Part shown: in pieces, positions 33,509-45,653 of the stretch
Numbering within the stretch: the first letter of the stretch is position 1
Layout of the letters: each line of letters starts with the position of its first letter
Source: Cercozoa sp. M6MM
Taxonomy: Eukaryota > Endomyxa: Ascetosporea
DNA length: 64,000 bases
Strand: one strand, 5' to 3'
Assembly: GCA_040357565.1 (NCBI GenBank)
Contig: JBDODJ010000009.1
Notes under the pieces: generated by a model
The model's database searches: none
What the model saw: the letters and a program-made list of their open reading frames with translations, nothing else
What the model was told of the DNA's origin: nothing
Translations under genes and position numbers: made by a program

Positions 33509-35523
33509 ATGTCGATGATCCTGCGCAAGGAGGCGCCGAAGCAGGCGCCTGGCAAGGAGTTCCGCCTGGTGTGATTCCCTTTGCGTGCATACATTAGTTC
33601 GTTTATTCATTTCCATGCGTGCAGGCCCACTCGATCTCGTGCCATGCGTGGAATGCCGACTTCTCGCAGATCGCTCTGTGCCCCAACGACAACACTGTCG
33701 TAACTCACTCTTTTTTCTGAGGTCTTTGGATAAACGTAGTTTGCGTGTAGCTTATCTACGCGACGAACGATAGCGAGGATTCGTCGAAGTGGACCAAGGT
33801 ACATGTCTCCACCGCCCATTTTCACCGTTATTGGAAGTTTCTCTACACTCGCGCAGCTGCACACGCTCACGGAGCACGACGAAGTTGTGTCTGCCATTGA
33901 CTGGTATCACTGTCACTACCGTGGGTATTATAAACCAAAGCACGTTCTGTTTAAACAGGTCGCCTGCCACCAACATGATCGTTACTTGCGGTCACGATCG
34001 TAACGCCTACGTTTGGAACCTGGACGAGCAGACAAACCAGTGGCAGGTACTCACGGTTCACGATGTTGCCCCACGGGGCGGGAGGTCTTGAGTTTTGACC
34101 TGAGGATGATGTTGCTTTCCTCAGCCCACGCTTGTGATCTTGCGTATCAACCGTGCCGCCAACAAGGTGCGCTGGTCGGCCGACGGCTCCAAGTTCGCTG
34201 TGGCCTCGTCGGCCAAGCAGGTGCCGGTGTGTCACTACCAGCCCGAGTACAACTGGTGGGTGTCCAAGATGATCAAGAAGCACAAGAGCAGCGTAATATT
34301 GATCTTCCCTTTCAGAGCATACTGTGTCAAAAGTTAGTCTGTATGTAGGTTCTTGATGTGGCCTGGCACCCGAACGGCAAGTTCTTGCTGACGGGCGGTT
34401 CCGACTTCAAGTGCCGTGTCTTCTCGGCTTACATCGAGGTGCCTCCTGCCTTCATCCCTTTTGTTTAGTCTCATGTCGCCATTTGTGGTGTCATAGGAGG
34501 TCGACTCGCTTGCCGATGCCGCGCAGTTCGCTGACAAGTACCCCAAGTACGACAAGTTCGGCCAGGTCATGGCTGAGCTCGACGTGGCCACCACTGTACT
34601 TTTTTAAGCCCAACAATGCCTCCCGAACATGCACATATCTATCTGCTCAGGGCTCGGGCGCTGGAGCCGGCTGGATTGAATCCGTCGCCTGGTCGCCTGA
34701 TGGTACTCATACAGCACCCTGCGTGTGCTGTCTGTTTGATTGTACCCTCCATTGCTCACTTCAGGCATGCGCGGTGCCTTCGTGTCGCACGACTCGGCCA
34801 TCAGCTTCTTCTCGATCCACCCGGACTTCCCGGACACGCCGCTGCAGGTCATCAAGTTCAACCACCTGCCCTTCACGACGGTCGAGTTCCTGTCCGACTC
34901 GGCTGTTGTGGCCGCTGGCTACGACGCCAACCCAGAAGGTTCACTGGCTGTCGCGTCCTCTTGTCACTTCTGTCCCTTTTACCTCCCTCCCTGTTGGGCC
35001 TTAGTGTACGTGCTTAAGTGCAATGAATTCGAGGTTGTCGACACGCTCGATGGCAAGGAGGTATCTTCGGCGAGTTTATTGTGCTTATCGGTATCGCTTT
35101 CTTAGCACTGCACTCTTTCTACTCTTTTGTAGCCGGAGAAGAAGGAGGAGAAAACGCAGACGAGCAGATTTGCCGCTGCTCGCAGTATGTTTGGCGCCAT
35201 GTCGTCGCGTGGCAGCGCTAAGGTATGACTAATCCTCTCTCTGCCCAGGGCCGTGTACCCTGTCTGCTTGAGTGCAGGCCAGCAAGTCGGAGTCCGTCAA
35301 GACGCGGCACCAGAACGGCATCGTCGAGATTCGCCTGCTCAACAAGCCACTGGAGTTCGAGCACAACACAGCACGCTTTACCACTGCCGGTACTCATCTC
35401 ACCTCACATCACGTGCCGTGATTGTTGGCTATGCGCTGTATGCTTACAGGTATCGACGGCCGCATCTTGTTCTGGGACCTCAACAAGATCGCTGGCATTG
35501 ACGTGGCCTCGCTCCGCATCTAA
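33509..35523 (+). CDS. ARPC1: actin-related protein 2/3 complex subunit 1 (ARPC1)
   Basis: A WD40 subunit of the Arp2/3 complex, which nucleates branched actin in lamellipodia, phagocytosis and endocytosis. The exon chain runs [72 protein letters not shown], and [20 protein letters not shown]. It continues with [20 protein letters not shown] and [30 protein letters not shown] and the HPN...TGS repeat are characteristic of ARPC1. Later exons give [27 protein letters not shown], a charged insert with [20 protein letters not shown], and the final blade [16 protein letters not shown], ending VASLRI and TAA. Length and repeat number fit the family. Confidence 0.95.
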
Positions 35524-36104
35524 ATAAATTCCTCATTGCGCGGCGTTCCAAATCTGGCTACCTGCCATGTGAAGTGATATACTAGTGTTTTCTCTCTGTT
35601 TACGTGATTGTACGGCTCGCGGTACCACAGCAGGCCGCCGAATTCGCTCACGTTACCTCGTGCACACAACGTGAGCGGCATGCGGTCAGAGCCTGCAGTG
35701 ACAGTGGGTTAAGTTTACTTGTCTGGCCGTTCTTCCTTTGCCTCTCCATGTGATGTGAAGACTCAATCACGTGCGGTTTGCCGCTGAGGCAATTGCAGCA
35801 CGATAAAATTATATCGATAAACAAGACTCAATCACGTGCGGTTCAAGCCGCTGAGGCACTAGTGGCACGACGTGGTGATCGTCAAGCGTCGAAGGTGAAC
35901 GCCTCCAAGGCCAAGTCAGACGAGTCTAGCGACGGGAGCTCGTCTACCGTAAAATACGGCCGGCGAGGACAAGACATGACATGACTGTACACAGCGCAGT
36001 ACAGCAGCAGGTACTTAGTTGGTTTCATGTAATACTCAACTAACTAACTACAGCAGCGCAGGCCAGACACCTGACGAACATGATAAAAAACCCAACGTAG
36101 CCTA
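35524..36104. other. convergent intergenic region with a direct repeat
   Basis: These 581 bases lie between the ends of ARPC1 (+) and ESF1 (-). It carries two imperfect copies of a 32-34 base unit (listed separately). A short plus-strand frame here (35778-35984) has no family resemblance, and I do not call it a gene. Confidence 0.5.
35760..35858. repeat. two imperfect direct copies of a 32-34 base unit
   Basis: GACTCAATCACGTGCGGTT starts both 35760-35791 and 35825-35858, and both end CCGCTGAGGCA. They differ by a small insertion in the middle. CACGTG inside the unit is a palindromic E-box-type word. Intergenic. Confidence 0.8.
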
Positions 36105-39060
36105 CTACTTCTTGCCGCGCGCCTTCTTGCCCTTGCCCTTGTGCGTCTGCTTTTGTCGCTTAATGCGACGCACGAGGTCCGAGGCCGAGGAGCCCTTCTC
36201 CGAGGACTCCTGGTTGCCAGGCCGCTGGCGTCGCTTCTGTGCCTTGCCCTTGGCGGCAGCAGAGGCACGCGCCTGCGCCTTGTGGTGTCGTCGCTCGCGA
36301 GTTTTCTCGAGCACCTGCTCCATCACCTTGGTGTCGCGGTACAGTGCACTCGTGCGGTCGATCGCAAAGGCCGGGTCGTCGAACACGGCACTGAAGCGCG
36401 AGTCCGTCTCGATGTCGACTTCAACCTCCTGCTGCTTCTGTGCGTCGGCGAGCGAGATCCCTGCCGTGATATATCAGGATAGAGGGAGACATTAGAGGCA
36501 CAGGGGGGAGGGAGAGTACCTTTCTTGGCCAGCTTCTTGGCGAGACGCTTTCGCTTGGACTTGGATTTGCCTATGTAATAGGCCATGAAACAATGCGTGA
36601 GCATGGAAACACACTAAACGTACTCAGAGCGTGCTGTTCCACGAGATCGCGCATGTCAAAGTCCTCCATCTGTTCCTCACCGGCATCTTCGGCCATCTGA
36701 ACAAACGGGGTGCGAGGGGGGAGGGGTAGTAGAAGGGTAAAGCCAAAAGTACAAGAAGCTCGAGCTGCTCGCGCTGCCTTCTCTTCTCGTCCTCGTCGAG
36801 CTCGTCTTCCTCTTGGTCGTCCTTCTGCTTCTGCTTGTGCGACTTCTTCTTCTTGCCGTCCTTAGCCTTTTCCTCCTGTACTCATGCAGACATACACACC
36901 CGGGGGAGGGGTAGGCGGCAAGAAGCAGCGACGTACCGGCGCATCAAAACCCTCGCCGAACACTTCGTCAGCGTTGAAGAAATCGTCGTCCTCGAGTTCC
37001 TCATGCTCGCCGTCGGACACGAGCTGTCCTCACAAGGCAAAAACGTAATGCGATCAATGCAAAGAAGCACCCAAACGTACCGCATCATCGCCGTAGCCAG
37101 TGTCGACTTCCTCTGCAGCGGTGGCTTGCTTGGCTTGCTATACATAACACCCATATCCTCTCATATGTGCACGTACAACCACACCTAACCCGTCTACACA
37201 GTTACCTTGCGTTCACGTCGCTCGCGCTGCTCACGTTCCAGTACACTCTCCTTCTCTTGCTCTTGGCGTGCCTACACAGTGATAAACACTACCTACAAGG
37301 ACAGGGAGGGAAGAAGGGTAGAGGCCACTACCTTCATGTTCTGCAGCATGTTCTCGCCGACCGAGCGCAGCCCGGTGCGGAACGTGACGGTGAGACCGCA
37401 GTCGCTGTCATCGTCGTCGCTGTCACTGTCATCGTCGCTGTCACTGTCGCCGGAACTGTCACTGTCAGCATCGTCGTCGCTGTCCTCCTTGTCCGAGAGA
37501 CGCGAGCCGTCCAGCGCGATACCGGCGTCGGCCAGCAGCGCGGCGTACTTGGCACGCTCGGCCGGATCGATGCGTGCGCGCTCGGCCTCGTCGTCGTCGC
37601 TGTCGTCATCGTCGTCGCTGTCGCCTGTGCCAAGCACAAAGCTAGTGCAGACAACGAAAGAGGTACAGGCAAATAATAAAGAGTACGAGCGAGACGAATG
37701 ACGCCCTCGTCGTCGCCACTGTCGGCCATGTACTGCTGGAGATCCATCTGCTGCAGCTGGCCCTCCGAGAAGCGGCGCAGTGCCGTCTCTTGCACCTCGG
37801 CATCCTCGTTGTCCCAGGACAGACCCACCTACATCCACACACACACGCATGCACTGAGACAACGACAAAGGATAGTGGGAGGTAAGACTCACCTTGGTGT
37901 GCTGCAAGGCCTGCGTGTAGAAGGCAGCAGGCGGCGTGTAGTCGGCCGGCACCGACTTGGCCTCGTCGCGCAGCGGTCGCACGCCTTCCACTTCCAGCTC
38001 GTCCGGGATGAAACGCAGGTCCAGCACGTTGCTACGGACCAGGAGTTAAAGGGGCAAAGAGAAGGTGGGCCGAAAATGGGGGGGGGGGCAAGGTACCTGG
38101 TGGCCTCCAGCTCGAGGCCGTCGCACTGGTCGTAGATACGCTTGGCTGTGGCAACGTCGCGGCACTTGACGAGAGCAAAGTAGTAGCGCATCTTCTCCAC
38201 CTCCCAACGACGCAGCTTCTCCTGGTCGAACTCCTCGCCGTTCCTGTCCGAGTCGTCGCCACTGTCAGCCTCCTCCGAATCGCCGTCACTGTCGCTACCC
38301 TCGTCACTGCCCTTGTTCTTGACAGCCTCCTTGGTGTCCTTGCCGGACTGACCCTGAGTGTCGGTGGAGCTGCTGCTGGACAGCAGAGCGGTGGGACCCA
38401 ACACAGCCTCCTTGGCCATACGCTCCTCGCCGAAGGAGGAGACGTGCACGCCGACGCTCTCGATGCCGTCGGGAGTGCCGGCGAACGAGCGCAGCATCAC
38501 CAGCAGGTCCACGGCGCGCCAGTGCGCCCAGTCGAGTGCCATGATCACCAGTCGCTTCGTGCAGCCCTTCTCGGCGTCCTCGATGCTGAGACTCTCATCG
38601 CCCGGCAGCGGCTCGGCCTCCTCCGACTCTGACTCAACGTCCGACTCCGAATCCGAGTCGCTCGATGAGGCGTACTCGCCCATCTGGTCACGCAGCGCGT
38701 CCAGACCGCGTGTCTCCTCCTGCGCCTGCTCCGGCTGCTCCAGCACATCGGGTGTCTCGGCCTCCTTCAGCTGGAAACGCTTGTCTTCCTGCTCGGGCTG
38801 CCGGCGACGCGGCAGACGCTTGAAACTGCATACACACGCAGGGAACCAGTCAGTACCCTACAGTGGGACAACAAAAAGAGATACCGAGGGTCACTCAGTG
38901 CCTTGGAGAAACGCGGGTCCTCCATGCCGCGCGGACGGTTTTGCGTGCGAGCGCCGCCTCTGCCACGACCTCTGCCGCGCCCTCTGCCCCGGCCTCTGCC
39001 TCGGCCTCCACCGCGCCGCGCACCGCCGTTTCGCTGGCCGCCGCGATTGTTCGGCGCCAT
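36105..39060 (-). CDS. ESF1: ESF1-like pre-rRNA processing factor (NUC153 domain)
   Basis: A nucleolar factor needed for 18S rRNA maturation in yeast. The start at 39060 gives an Arg/Gly-rich head (MAPNNRGGQRNGGARRGGGR, then GR repeats) and DPRFSKALSDPR. The NUC family core follows: TKRLVIMALDWAHWRAVDLL (about 38570-38500), MRYYFALVKCRDVATAKRIY, and LDLRFIPDELE. Acidic Asp/Ser runs (about 37640-37370) separate the domains. The C-terminal NUC153 block reads DSRFSAVFDDPAFAIDRTSA, followed by a basic tail ending KGKGKKARGKK and TAG. Order and motifs match ESF1 proteins. The Gly/Arg head, encoded by repeated CGTGGC/CGCGGC codons, is unusual for ESF1 and could bind RNA. Divergent from eIF3i with about 200 bases between starts. 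Confidence 0.93.
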
Positions 39061-39266
39061 AATATTCAGCTCACAAACGTGCGTGTACACTCCGGCACCC
39101 GTACGGCGAATTAGCTTGCCGCGTGGTGCTCTGGTCAGCGAAAATATTTATTTTATCATTTTCGTCCATTTGTACGTTATAGTACTGCAGTAGCCTTAAC
39201 TAGCCTTTGCCCAGCCCGCTGAGCCCCGTTTGCCTACCCAGGGGTGACGAATTACTCTCGCGAGAC
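39061..39266. promoter_or_regulatory. short divergent promoter region of ESF1 and eIF3i
   Basis: Only 206 bases separate two start codons pointing apart. It includes an AT-rich patch (about 39142-39165) that could be the core of a shared promoter. Both genes serve ribosome production or function. Confidence 0.5.
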
Positions 39267-40373
39267 ATGTCTAAGGTGCTTAACATCTTGGAGTGCTACA
39301 TTTTCTTTTCCCAAAGTGTTCTGCGTTTCTGACCCTGTGGCTGTATGCGTGTGAGTAGGCCTCGAAGAACGATAAGGCGGAACGCTTCGTGCGGCCGACG
39401 CTTGTCAAGGCGCACACTCGTCCGGTCGTCTGTGTTGTCTTCAACAAGGAGGGTACCATTTGCAGTGATTTGTTTTCGACGTTTGTTGCGTTTCTTGGAT
39501 TCTGTGTTGTTTGTTTCTAGGCGACCTGTTCGCCACGTGCGGCAAGGACAAGCCGATCTCACTCTTCTACTCGCGCAACTGCGAGCGTATCGGTAGTGTT
39601 CTATCCATTAACGAGTTGTCTCCCGTAGCTTATATTTTGACCGTGCAGGCACGTTCGATGGCCATGAGGGTTCCGTCTACGAGATCTGCATGGACGGTAG
39701 GCCCTATTCTGCCTTTCCTCTCATGTTGTCGCATCTGGCTAATCACTGCATGCACAGGCAAGTCAAAGTTCCTCTTGTCTGCCTCGGCCGACTACACTGT
39801 ACTCCGTGTTCTGCGCGTCCGTGTGTGCGCGGTGCCAAAGGAAAGCACCGTTTCTTAACCTTATAGGCGCGCGTGTGGAACCTGCTGACGGGCGAGGAAA
39901 TCCAAAAGTTTGAGTTTCAGTCTCCGGCGCGTTCGGTGCATTTCTCGAACGACGACAAGATGTTCCTCGTCGTGGTAGGCCCTTTCTAATGACTTTGTGT
40001 TTGTGAATGTATTTGTGTGTATGTGTATGTGTGGGAGAACAGGGCGATCAAGCCATGGGACAGCAGGCCTCGGTGTTCCTGTTCAAGCGCGGCGATGATG
40101 GCGAGTTCGTTGACAACCGCCGCGAGATCGCTCGTGCCTCGCACAAGGGCAAAATCCGTAACCTGGAGTTTTACCCACTGTGTCTACACCTCTCTACACC
40201 TCTTCTGCGTCTTTCCAGTGCGTGCCCGCTTTGTTGACAACAACGAGAACGTTCTCACGATGGTGCGCTTTGCTTTGGGTTTGATGTACACACGCATGCT
40301 CGTGTGTTGGACAGGGTGACGATGGCTACCTGCGTAAGTTCAGCGTCGAGAGCGGCGAGCAAGTCGCTGAGGT

Positions 40374-40423
<50 letters not shown>

Positions 40424-41167
40424 GTGTGTGCTGATATACATACACACATCACGCACATGCTACCTCCCTGTAGCTCCTTGCGACTGTTGACTGTAATATA
40501 GGTGCGTGCGAGTCGCGAAGCACTGACGCACATGAAGCTGTCGCCGGACCAGTGCATGGTATGTCCCTTGCAGATCCTTTAAGTAGGGTGCATGGATGCT
40601 TATCTGTGTGTGCAGGTGCTGGTGGGCAGCAAGGACATGAATGCGCGACTATTCGACGTCGAGACGCTCGAGTTGCTCAAGACCTACAAGACCGACACGC
40701 CTGTCAATGGCGTCGACTTCCACCCCACGCGCGACATCATTGTCCTGGTACACTCTCACTTGACCTGTCTTGACTGTCTTGACTTGACTTGACTGACCTG
40801 TCTGGCAGGGCGGTGGCCAGGACGCCCGTGATGTCACACAGACCGCCGCTGCGTCGTAATATTTGCTTTCTGCTCGCTGTGTCTGTGATGTTTGTTTAAT
40901 ACGTGTGCACGTACAGCGGCAAGTTCGAGTCGCACTTCTACCACATTGTGTACGAGGAGAAGCTGTACTCAGTGCGTGGCCATTTCTCGCCCATTAACGC
41001 CATTGCTGTGTCGCCCGATGGCACGCGCTTCATCAGGTACCTCCTACTTTCTTTGACGTTGCTCGTGATGCCTGCATTCTTAACGCTTGTTGTGCAGTGG
41101 CGCCGAAGAAGGTATCGCCCGTATGCACGTATTCCCGGACGGCTTCGTCAATGACAATGCGTTCTAA
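39267..41167 (+). CDS. EIF3I: eukaryotic translation initiation factor 3 subunit I
   Basis: A WD40 propeller subunit of eIF3, which organises the 43S pre-initiation complex. Exon 1 encodes only MSK before a GTGCTT donor; the rest follows in phase. Family landmarks: VRPTLVKAHTRPVCVVFN, EGDLFATCGKDKPISLFYS, the second WD repeat with SKFLLSASADYTARVWN, and GDQAMGQQASVFLF. Then come GDDGYLRKFSVESGE, VLVGSKDMNARLFD and ETLELLKTYKTDTPVNGVDF. GGGQDARDVT followed by GKFESHFYHIVYEE and GHFSPINAIAVSPDG is the eIF3i signature (GGGQEAxxVT...GKFEARFFH). It ends FVNDNAF and TAA. A CA repeat fills one intron (about 40372-40420). Complete. Confidence 0.95.
40374..40422. repeat. CA microsatellite in an eIF3i intron
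   Basis: About 24 CA units directly after the donor of an intron, then normal intron sequence to the acceptor near 40500. Confidence 0.9.
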
Positions 41168-41292
41168 CTGGAGGCCTGACTCCGCAGTGCTGTGGTTAAT
41201 TAGTCAAAGTTATTTCGTACTTTGCTTTTGCTTCTGCTTCAGCTGAGCGTTGGACGCGGGGCGTCTCGGTCTGTCTTGTCAGGCAGTCGGAT

Positions 41293-44200
41293 TTACCAAA
41301 CCTTGCACTTTTCCTGCGGGTTCATGCGAGTGCCAGCGGCACATTGAAAGGCTTCGGCGACTGCGCGCGTGGCCACACAGGAACCAACATGAAAACAGGG
41401 CTACTATTTGCTTTTGAGACATGGGCCAACTGTACATTCGGGAGAGTTCTGCAAGGTGCCAATCACGCGGAATCGGTGCGGCGCGTGCGGGTCAATCTGG
41501 CAGACAGAGAGGTGCAAGGAAAGGAACCCTAGAGGGAGAAAGGCCCTCAACGAAACGAGGGAAAATGTACCGTGAGACGGTCGATGGCGTTGTTCTCGTT
41601 GATACTGCCGCACCACACGTTAGCAAACGCAACAAAAAACAGTTGCTCAGGGGTCCATGAGTTGAGCGGAGCCTGCAGCGGTCAAATCTCTCTGTGTGGA
41701 CGCACACATTCACAAAATACAAACTCCAAAAAGATACCGGGAGTGGTAGTTTGTGCTGTGCCGGCGCTTGCGACTGCCAGGCCTTGTAGCTTAGTCCGAG
41801 TCCTATGGGAATAGGGTGGAGTGGGTTGGGCTTAAAGGGGTAAAGCTACCGCCATTGTCGGCAATGTTCTCGCCGAGAGTGAGGGTGCCATTGACACCGT
41901 GCGCAAAGTACTCAAACGACGAGTACTGATCGTTCACGCACTACCAAAGGCATCATGGCGGGTAGACGAGTACGAGTGGGGGGGGGGGGGGTAAAACTCG
42001 CTAGTACCATGGCACGCTGCTCAAACGCTGCTCGCGATTCCGGTGTCCACCACTACAAGAGGACAAGTTCGTAGGGTGGTGGTATGGGGTAAAGACACTA
42101 CTGAATGCAAGCGGCCGTCCTTATCGTATTGCGAACCTTCGTCGTCGAAACCGTGAGTCAACTCGTGCCCCTATCCAGGTGAAGGAGGTAAAGTAGGGAG
42201 TAAAGTTGGGGTTAAGTATGGGTAAAGTGTGTGGGGGTATAGGGGGAAGTAAGAGGGTAAAGGGCTAAAGTGGGGAGGTAGGGGTAAGGCTACGATAACG
42301 ACGCCGATGCCCCCCGCATTGAACGACGCCGGCAGGTCACTATCATAGCAAAGCCGACGAGGAGTAAGGGGGTAAAGAGGGGTGGGGGGGGGGGGGGGTA
42401 AACACCGGTGGAAGAAGGGCGGTTGCAGAATGCCCGCTGGGAACACGATTTCATTCGACTACCAACAAAGGATAGTAAAGGTAGGTAGGTAGGGGGGGGG
42501 TAAAACTACACTCGGGTCGTAGTAGGCATTGACGGTGGGCGGCGACATGTCGAAGCTATGTTGACGATCCACCGGAGTGCCGGCCTTGTCGTAGTTCTTC
42601 CGCGCGTCCTGTTTAGCCCATTCCAGTCCAGTCCAGTCCAGTTTAGTCCAGTCCAACCAAGTTCACTTGCACATATGTACATTGCCCCCTTAATAAAGTA
42701 GTACCGCCTGCGCGAACTGCGTCAGTGTCGCCAGCAGCGCCGTCGACTCGTCGAACGGTTTGTGCACGTACTCGGCCGCCAACGCAGCGTCGTCCAGTAG
42801 CCAGTCCTATGAGTGATACATATGCTGTCCTTTCGTACAAATGGACAGTAGAAATGGACAGTACAAATGGATCAAACCGTACCGGGTGTCCAATCTTGGG
42901 TCGAACCGAATGCGCCTTCTCGTCGGCCTTGTGACGCGTGTCGTCGTCGAGCCACGACATCTCCGGCAACTGCTCGCGAAACGTCTCGCGGACTGGGGAT
43001 AAAGGGGTATAAGGAGGTAAGATGGTGGGTAAGATGGGAGTAAGATAAGGGGCAAAAGGTACTCGACTCAATCATAGTGTCGGCAGTCGCCTTGGAGTCG
43101 CCAGCAAACGCACGCGACACGAACAATCGACCCGCCAGCATTGGGTACTGCTCGTCCACCTGCGGCGGGGGGGGGGGGTAAAGGAGATAAATATAGGGAA
43201 GCAAAACCCACCAATGCAAGGCACCGCTCCGACCGCGGTCGTTCCGAAACGCCACTGAAGGCTTCGTTGAACGCATTGACCTGGGGGGTAAAGGGGGTAA
43301 AAGGAGGTAAGAGCGGCAGGAGGGTAACAAAGGCAGCTACCTCCTGGCGCACCTCGTGCGACAAGTAGTGCAGAAAAGGTCGTGCCACGTGCCAACGGAG
43401 AAACGCCTCCACCGTCTCAGTGTCAAAGTCGGTGACCACTCCAACACACCGTTCGATCAGTCGCGTATTGCGGACCAGCACGTATGGCACCTCCTGTGCC
43501 GTCAGTACCGACCAGTACTACTCGGGGGGGGGGGGGGGGNNNNNNNNNNNNNNNNNNNNNNNNNNNNNNNNNNNNNNNNNNNNNNNNNNNNNNNNNNNNN
43601 NNNNNNNNNNNNNNNNNNNNNNNNNNNNNNNNNNNNNNNCCCCCAAAAAGGGCAACTGGGAGGGGTACCAGGATCACGTCGCTGTACGCGCGTCATGTGC
43701 AACTCGGCCTACCATAGGTTATCAGGGGGGGGGGGGGTAAAGGGTAAGAGAGCAAGAGGGGGTAAGATGGTAAGAGGTATACGAGGGGGTAAGAGGTCAA
43801 ACAGCCTACCAACGCAGTCTCCAATTCGAGCACACGCGTGCCGTTGACATTGTCGAATCCGAGCAGTCCAAGCACCGCTTCAACGTGTGCCACAAAGAGC
43901 TCACTTCGGGGCGGGTAAGGGTAGAAAGGGGGTAAAGATCGACATGACACAGTGGTACCGCTTGTGCTGAAATTCATCGCCAAAGTAATCAGCCAGCGGG
44001 AGTGACAGTGTCCCTGATAAAGGTCAGAGGGGTAGGGGGGGGGGTAAAAGGGAAGGGTGTGAAGAGGGGGTAAGAGGGGTAAAACCCTGGTCCAGTTCCA
44101 TGATGTGCGTCAGAGGGTCGCGATCGTCAACACCGACACCCGAGGCGAAGATCATGCCGTAACCAGCACTGTGCAGTGACTCGAGTTCTCGTTGCAGGTG

Positions 44201-45378
44201 TTCCCGGTCAGCGCCGACCTCGATAGCCGACATGCGTGCCTCCATCTGACTCATACCGGCACTCACTGCTCGGGGGGAGGGGGGTAGGTCAAGAACAAGG
44301 GGATACGGGACAACAATACTATCAGAAGAACGGTCGGCAGCACAGGTGTCGTACAACTCGAGTGCTGGTCGCACCACCGACGGTGCTTCGCTGATGTGCG
44401 CCACGTCGAACTCATCGTCCAACGCGCCACTTTTCGGATCGAAAATGCGGCGTAACAAAGCGTTGTTCCTGAGTTTTCAAACGTCCATTGCCTCTTTACC
44501 CCCCCGACCCGATGAAGTTGTACCGTTTGGAAAGCACGTCAAAGTTTGAGTAAGAAGACCGGTCGGCAGGGCGCGGGTTTACCATGGCCCAGTTGCCGCA
44601 CACTGAGGGAGCAGCGCTGAACAGGCAACGAAGGGCAAATACAAAGCTGAAGTACCGTGCTGGTAAAAGTCATCGCACGGGTCCACAGTCAACTGGACAA
44701 TGTACAGACATGTAAAGAATAAAACAAGAGCTGGATAAAGTAAAGGAGATATAGTGAGACTGTGTTAGAGTTTCAGCAATTGTACATCGACGCTCTGAGA
44801 CAGTTGCGACGCCAGTGCCACACCTGTGAGGAAGAACCATTCCAATCCGAAATTGAAAACCAAAAAAACACGGGACTCCAGGGAAGAACACTAAAGCATA
44901 GGTTGGATACAGGTCGGAGTGAGACAAATCTCGTCCGAAGCGCCGCTTTGTCCGTCTTGCTTTTGCTGGTCATTCCCGCCGCTCTGCTGACCACCTGCTG
45001 GAGATTTGCCAGAGAACACTTCCAGGGCCTTTAGGTACCAGAAAATAAGCTGCTACCTGTGCTTACGACGATTAATAAAATCAGAACCACGAGCGACAAA
45101 ACGGCCGCCAAAGAAAACCTGTTTGTTTTACGATGGCAACTATATTCGGTGAACTCAAGTCCTGCAGTTTCGCTCCTGTTGTTTACCATCGACTCTCGCG
45201 GCGCGTGCGAGGCCTGCAGCTGCCACAGAGCTTGGACCGATTGTCCACCACCACTAGCTCGTCGTCTCGGCTGGCCACATAAAGCAGAGTGGTGTGCCAT
45301 GCCAATGATCAGACAAGTCTGTGCAGCCTGTCTGCTGTACAAGTACCTCTCGACATCGAGCTCTTCAAAACGCCGCAT
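41293..45378 (-). CDS. M13 family zinc metallopeptidase (neprilysin-like), gap inside
   Basis: A type II membrane endopeptidase that would cleave peptides outside the cell. A short cytoplasmic head (MRRFEELDVER, then SHAPRESMVNN) precedes one TM helix (FSLAAVLSLVVLILLIVVST). Next is a Gln/Gly linker, CLTPTCIQ, then VDPCDDFYQH and VCGNWAM, the hallmark N-terminal Cys region. The zinc site GHELTHGFDDEGSQYDK (42180-42130) has HExxH, and LGENIADNGG (about 41880-41850) supplies the third ligand. The NAYYDPS motif is near 42530. The end reads CAAGTRMNPQEKCKVW, the standard M13 C-terminus with its last Cys, then TAA at 41293. A 100-base gap (43540-43639) falls between exons and probably in an intron. 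Introns are rich in TTTACCC on the coding strand. Confidence 0.93.
42616..42658. repeat. CCAGT pentamer repeat in an M13 intron
   Basis: Seven or so tandem copies of TCCAG/CCAGT with one TTTAG variant. On the minus (coding) strand it reads as a run of ACTGG. Intronic. Confidence 0.7.
43524..43643. other. 100-base assembly gap in the M13 peptidase gene
   Basis: Positions 43540-43639 are exactly 100 N. They are preceded by a G-run from 43524 and followed by a short C-run, so the contigs end in homopolymers. The flanking exons belong to the same peptidase. An exon could be hidden here. Confidence 0.9.
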
Positions 45379-45653
45379 TATTGGTCACTAGATCGGCCTG
45401 CAGATACTTTGTCGTGCCCGGCAGTCGCCGTGCCACTAGCAAAAACAAACTAGAAAAGCACCACGACCCCGTCCCAGCTGCAAGACCATTTGGACCACGA
45501 ATTGTACTGTGCTGTAGCCAGTTTCCTCAGAGTGTTATCCAGGGCTGCCGCGCGTCGATCCACGAGTGGTCTTGTTTCAGCAGTTGTCATTAGCTGTAGC
45601 GCACGTCAAACAGTCGTCGTTTCAGTCAATTTCACTGGCCCCACAGTCCAGAA
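45379..45653. promoter_or_regulatory. divergent upstream region of M13 peptidase and NHP2
   Basis: About 275 bases between two start codons pointing apart. No specific element can be named. Confidence 0.4.

Noticed and set aside
35778-35984. Small plus-strand frame after ARPC1
   Set aside because: It spans the direct repeat and has no conserved features, so I do not count it as a gene.
36019-36495. Plus-strand frames opposite ESF1 and other minus-strand genes
   Set aside because: They mirror high-GC coding sequence of a well-supported gene on the other strand and show no family resemblance.
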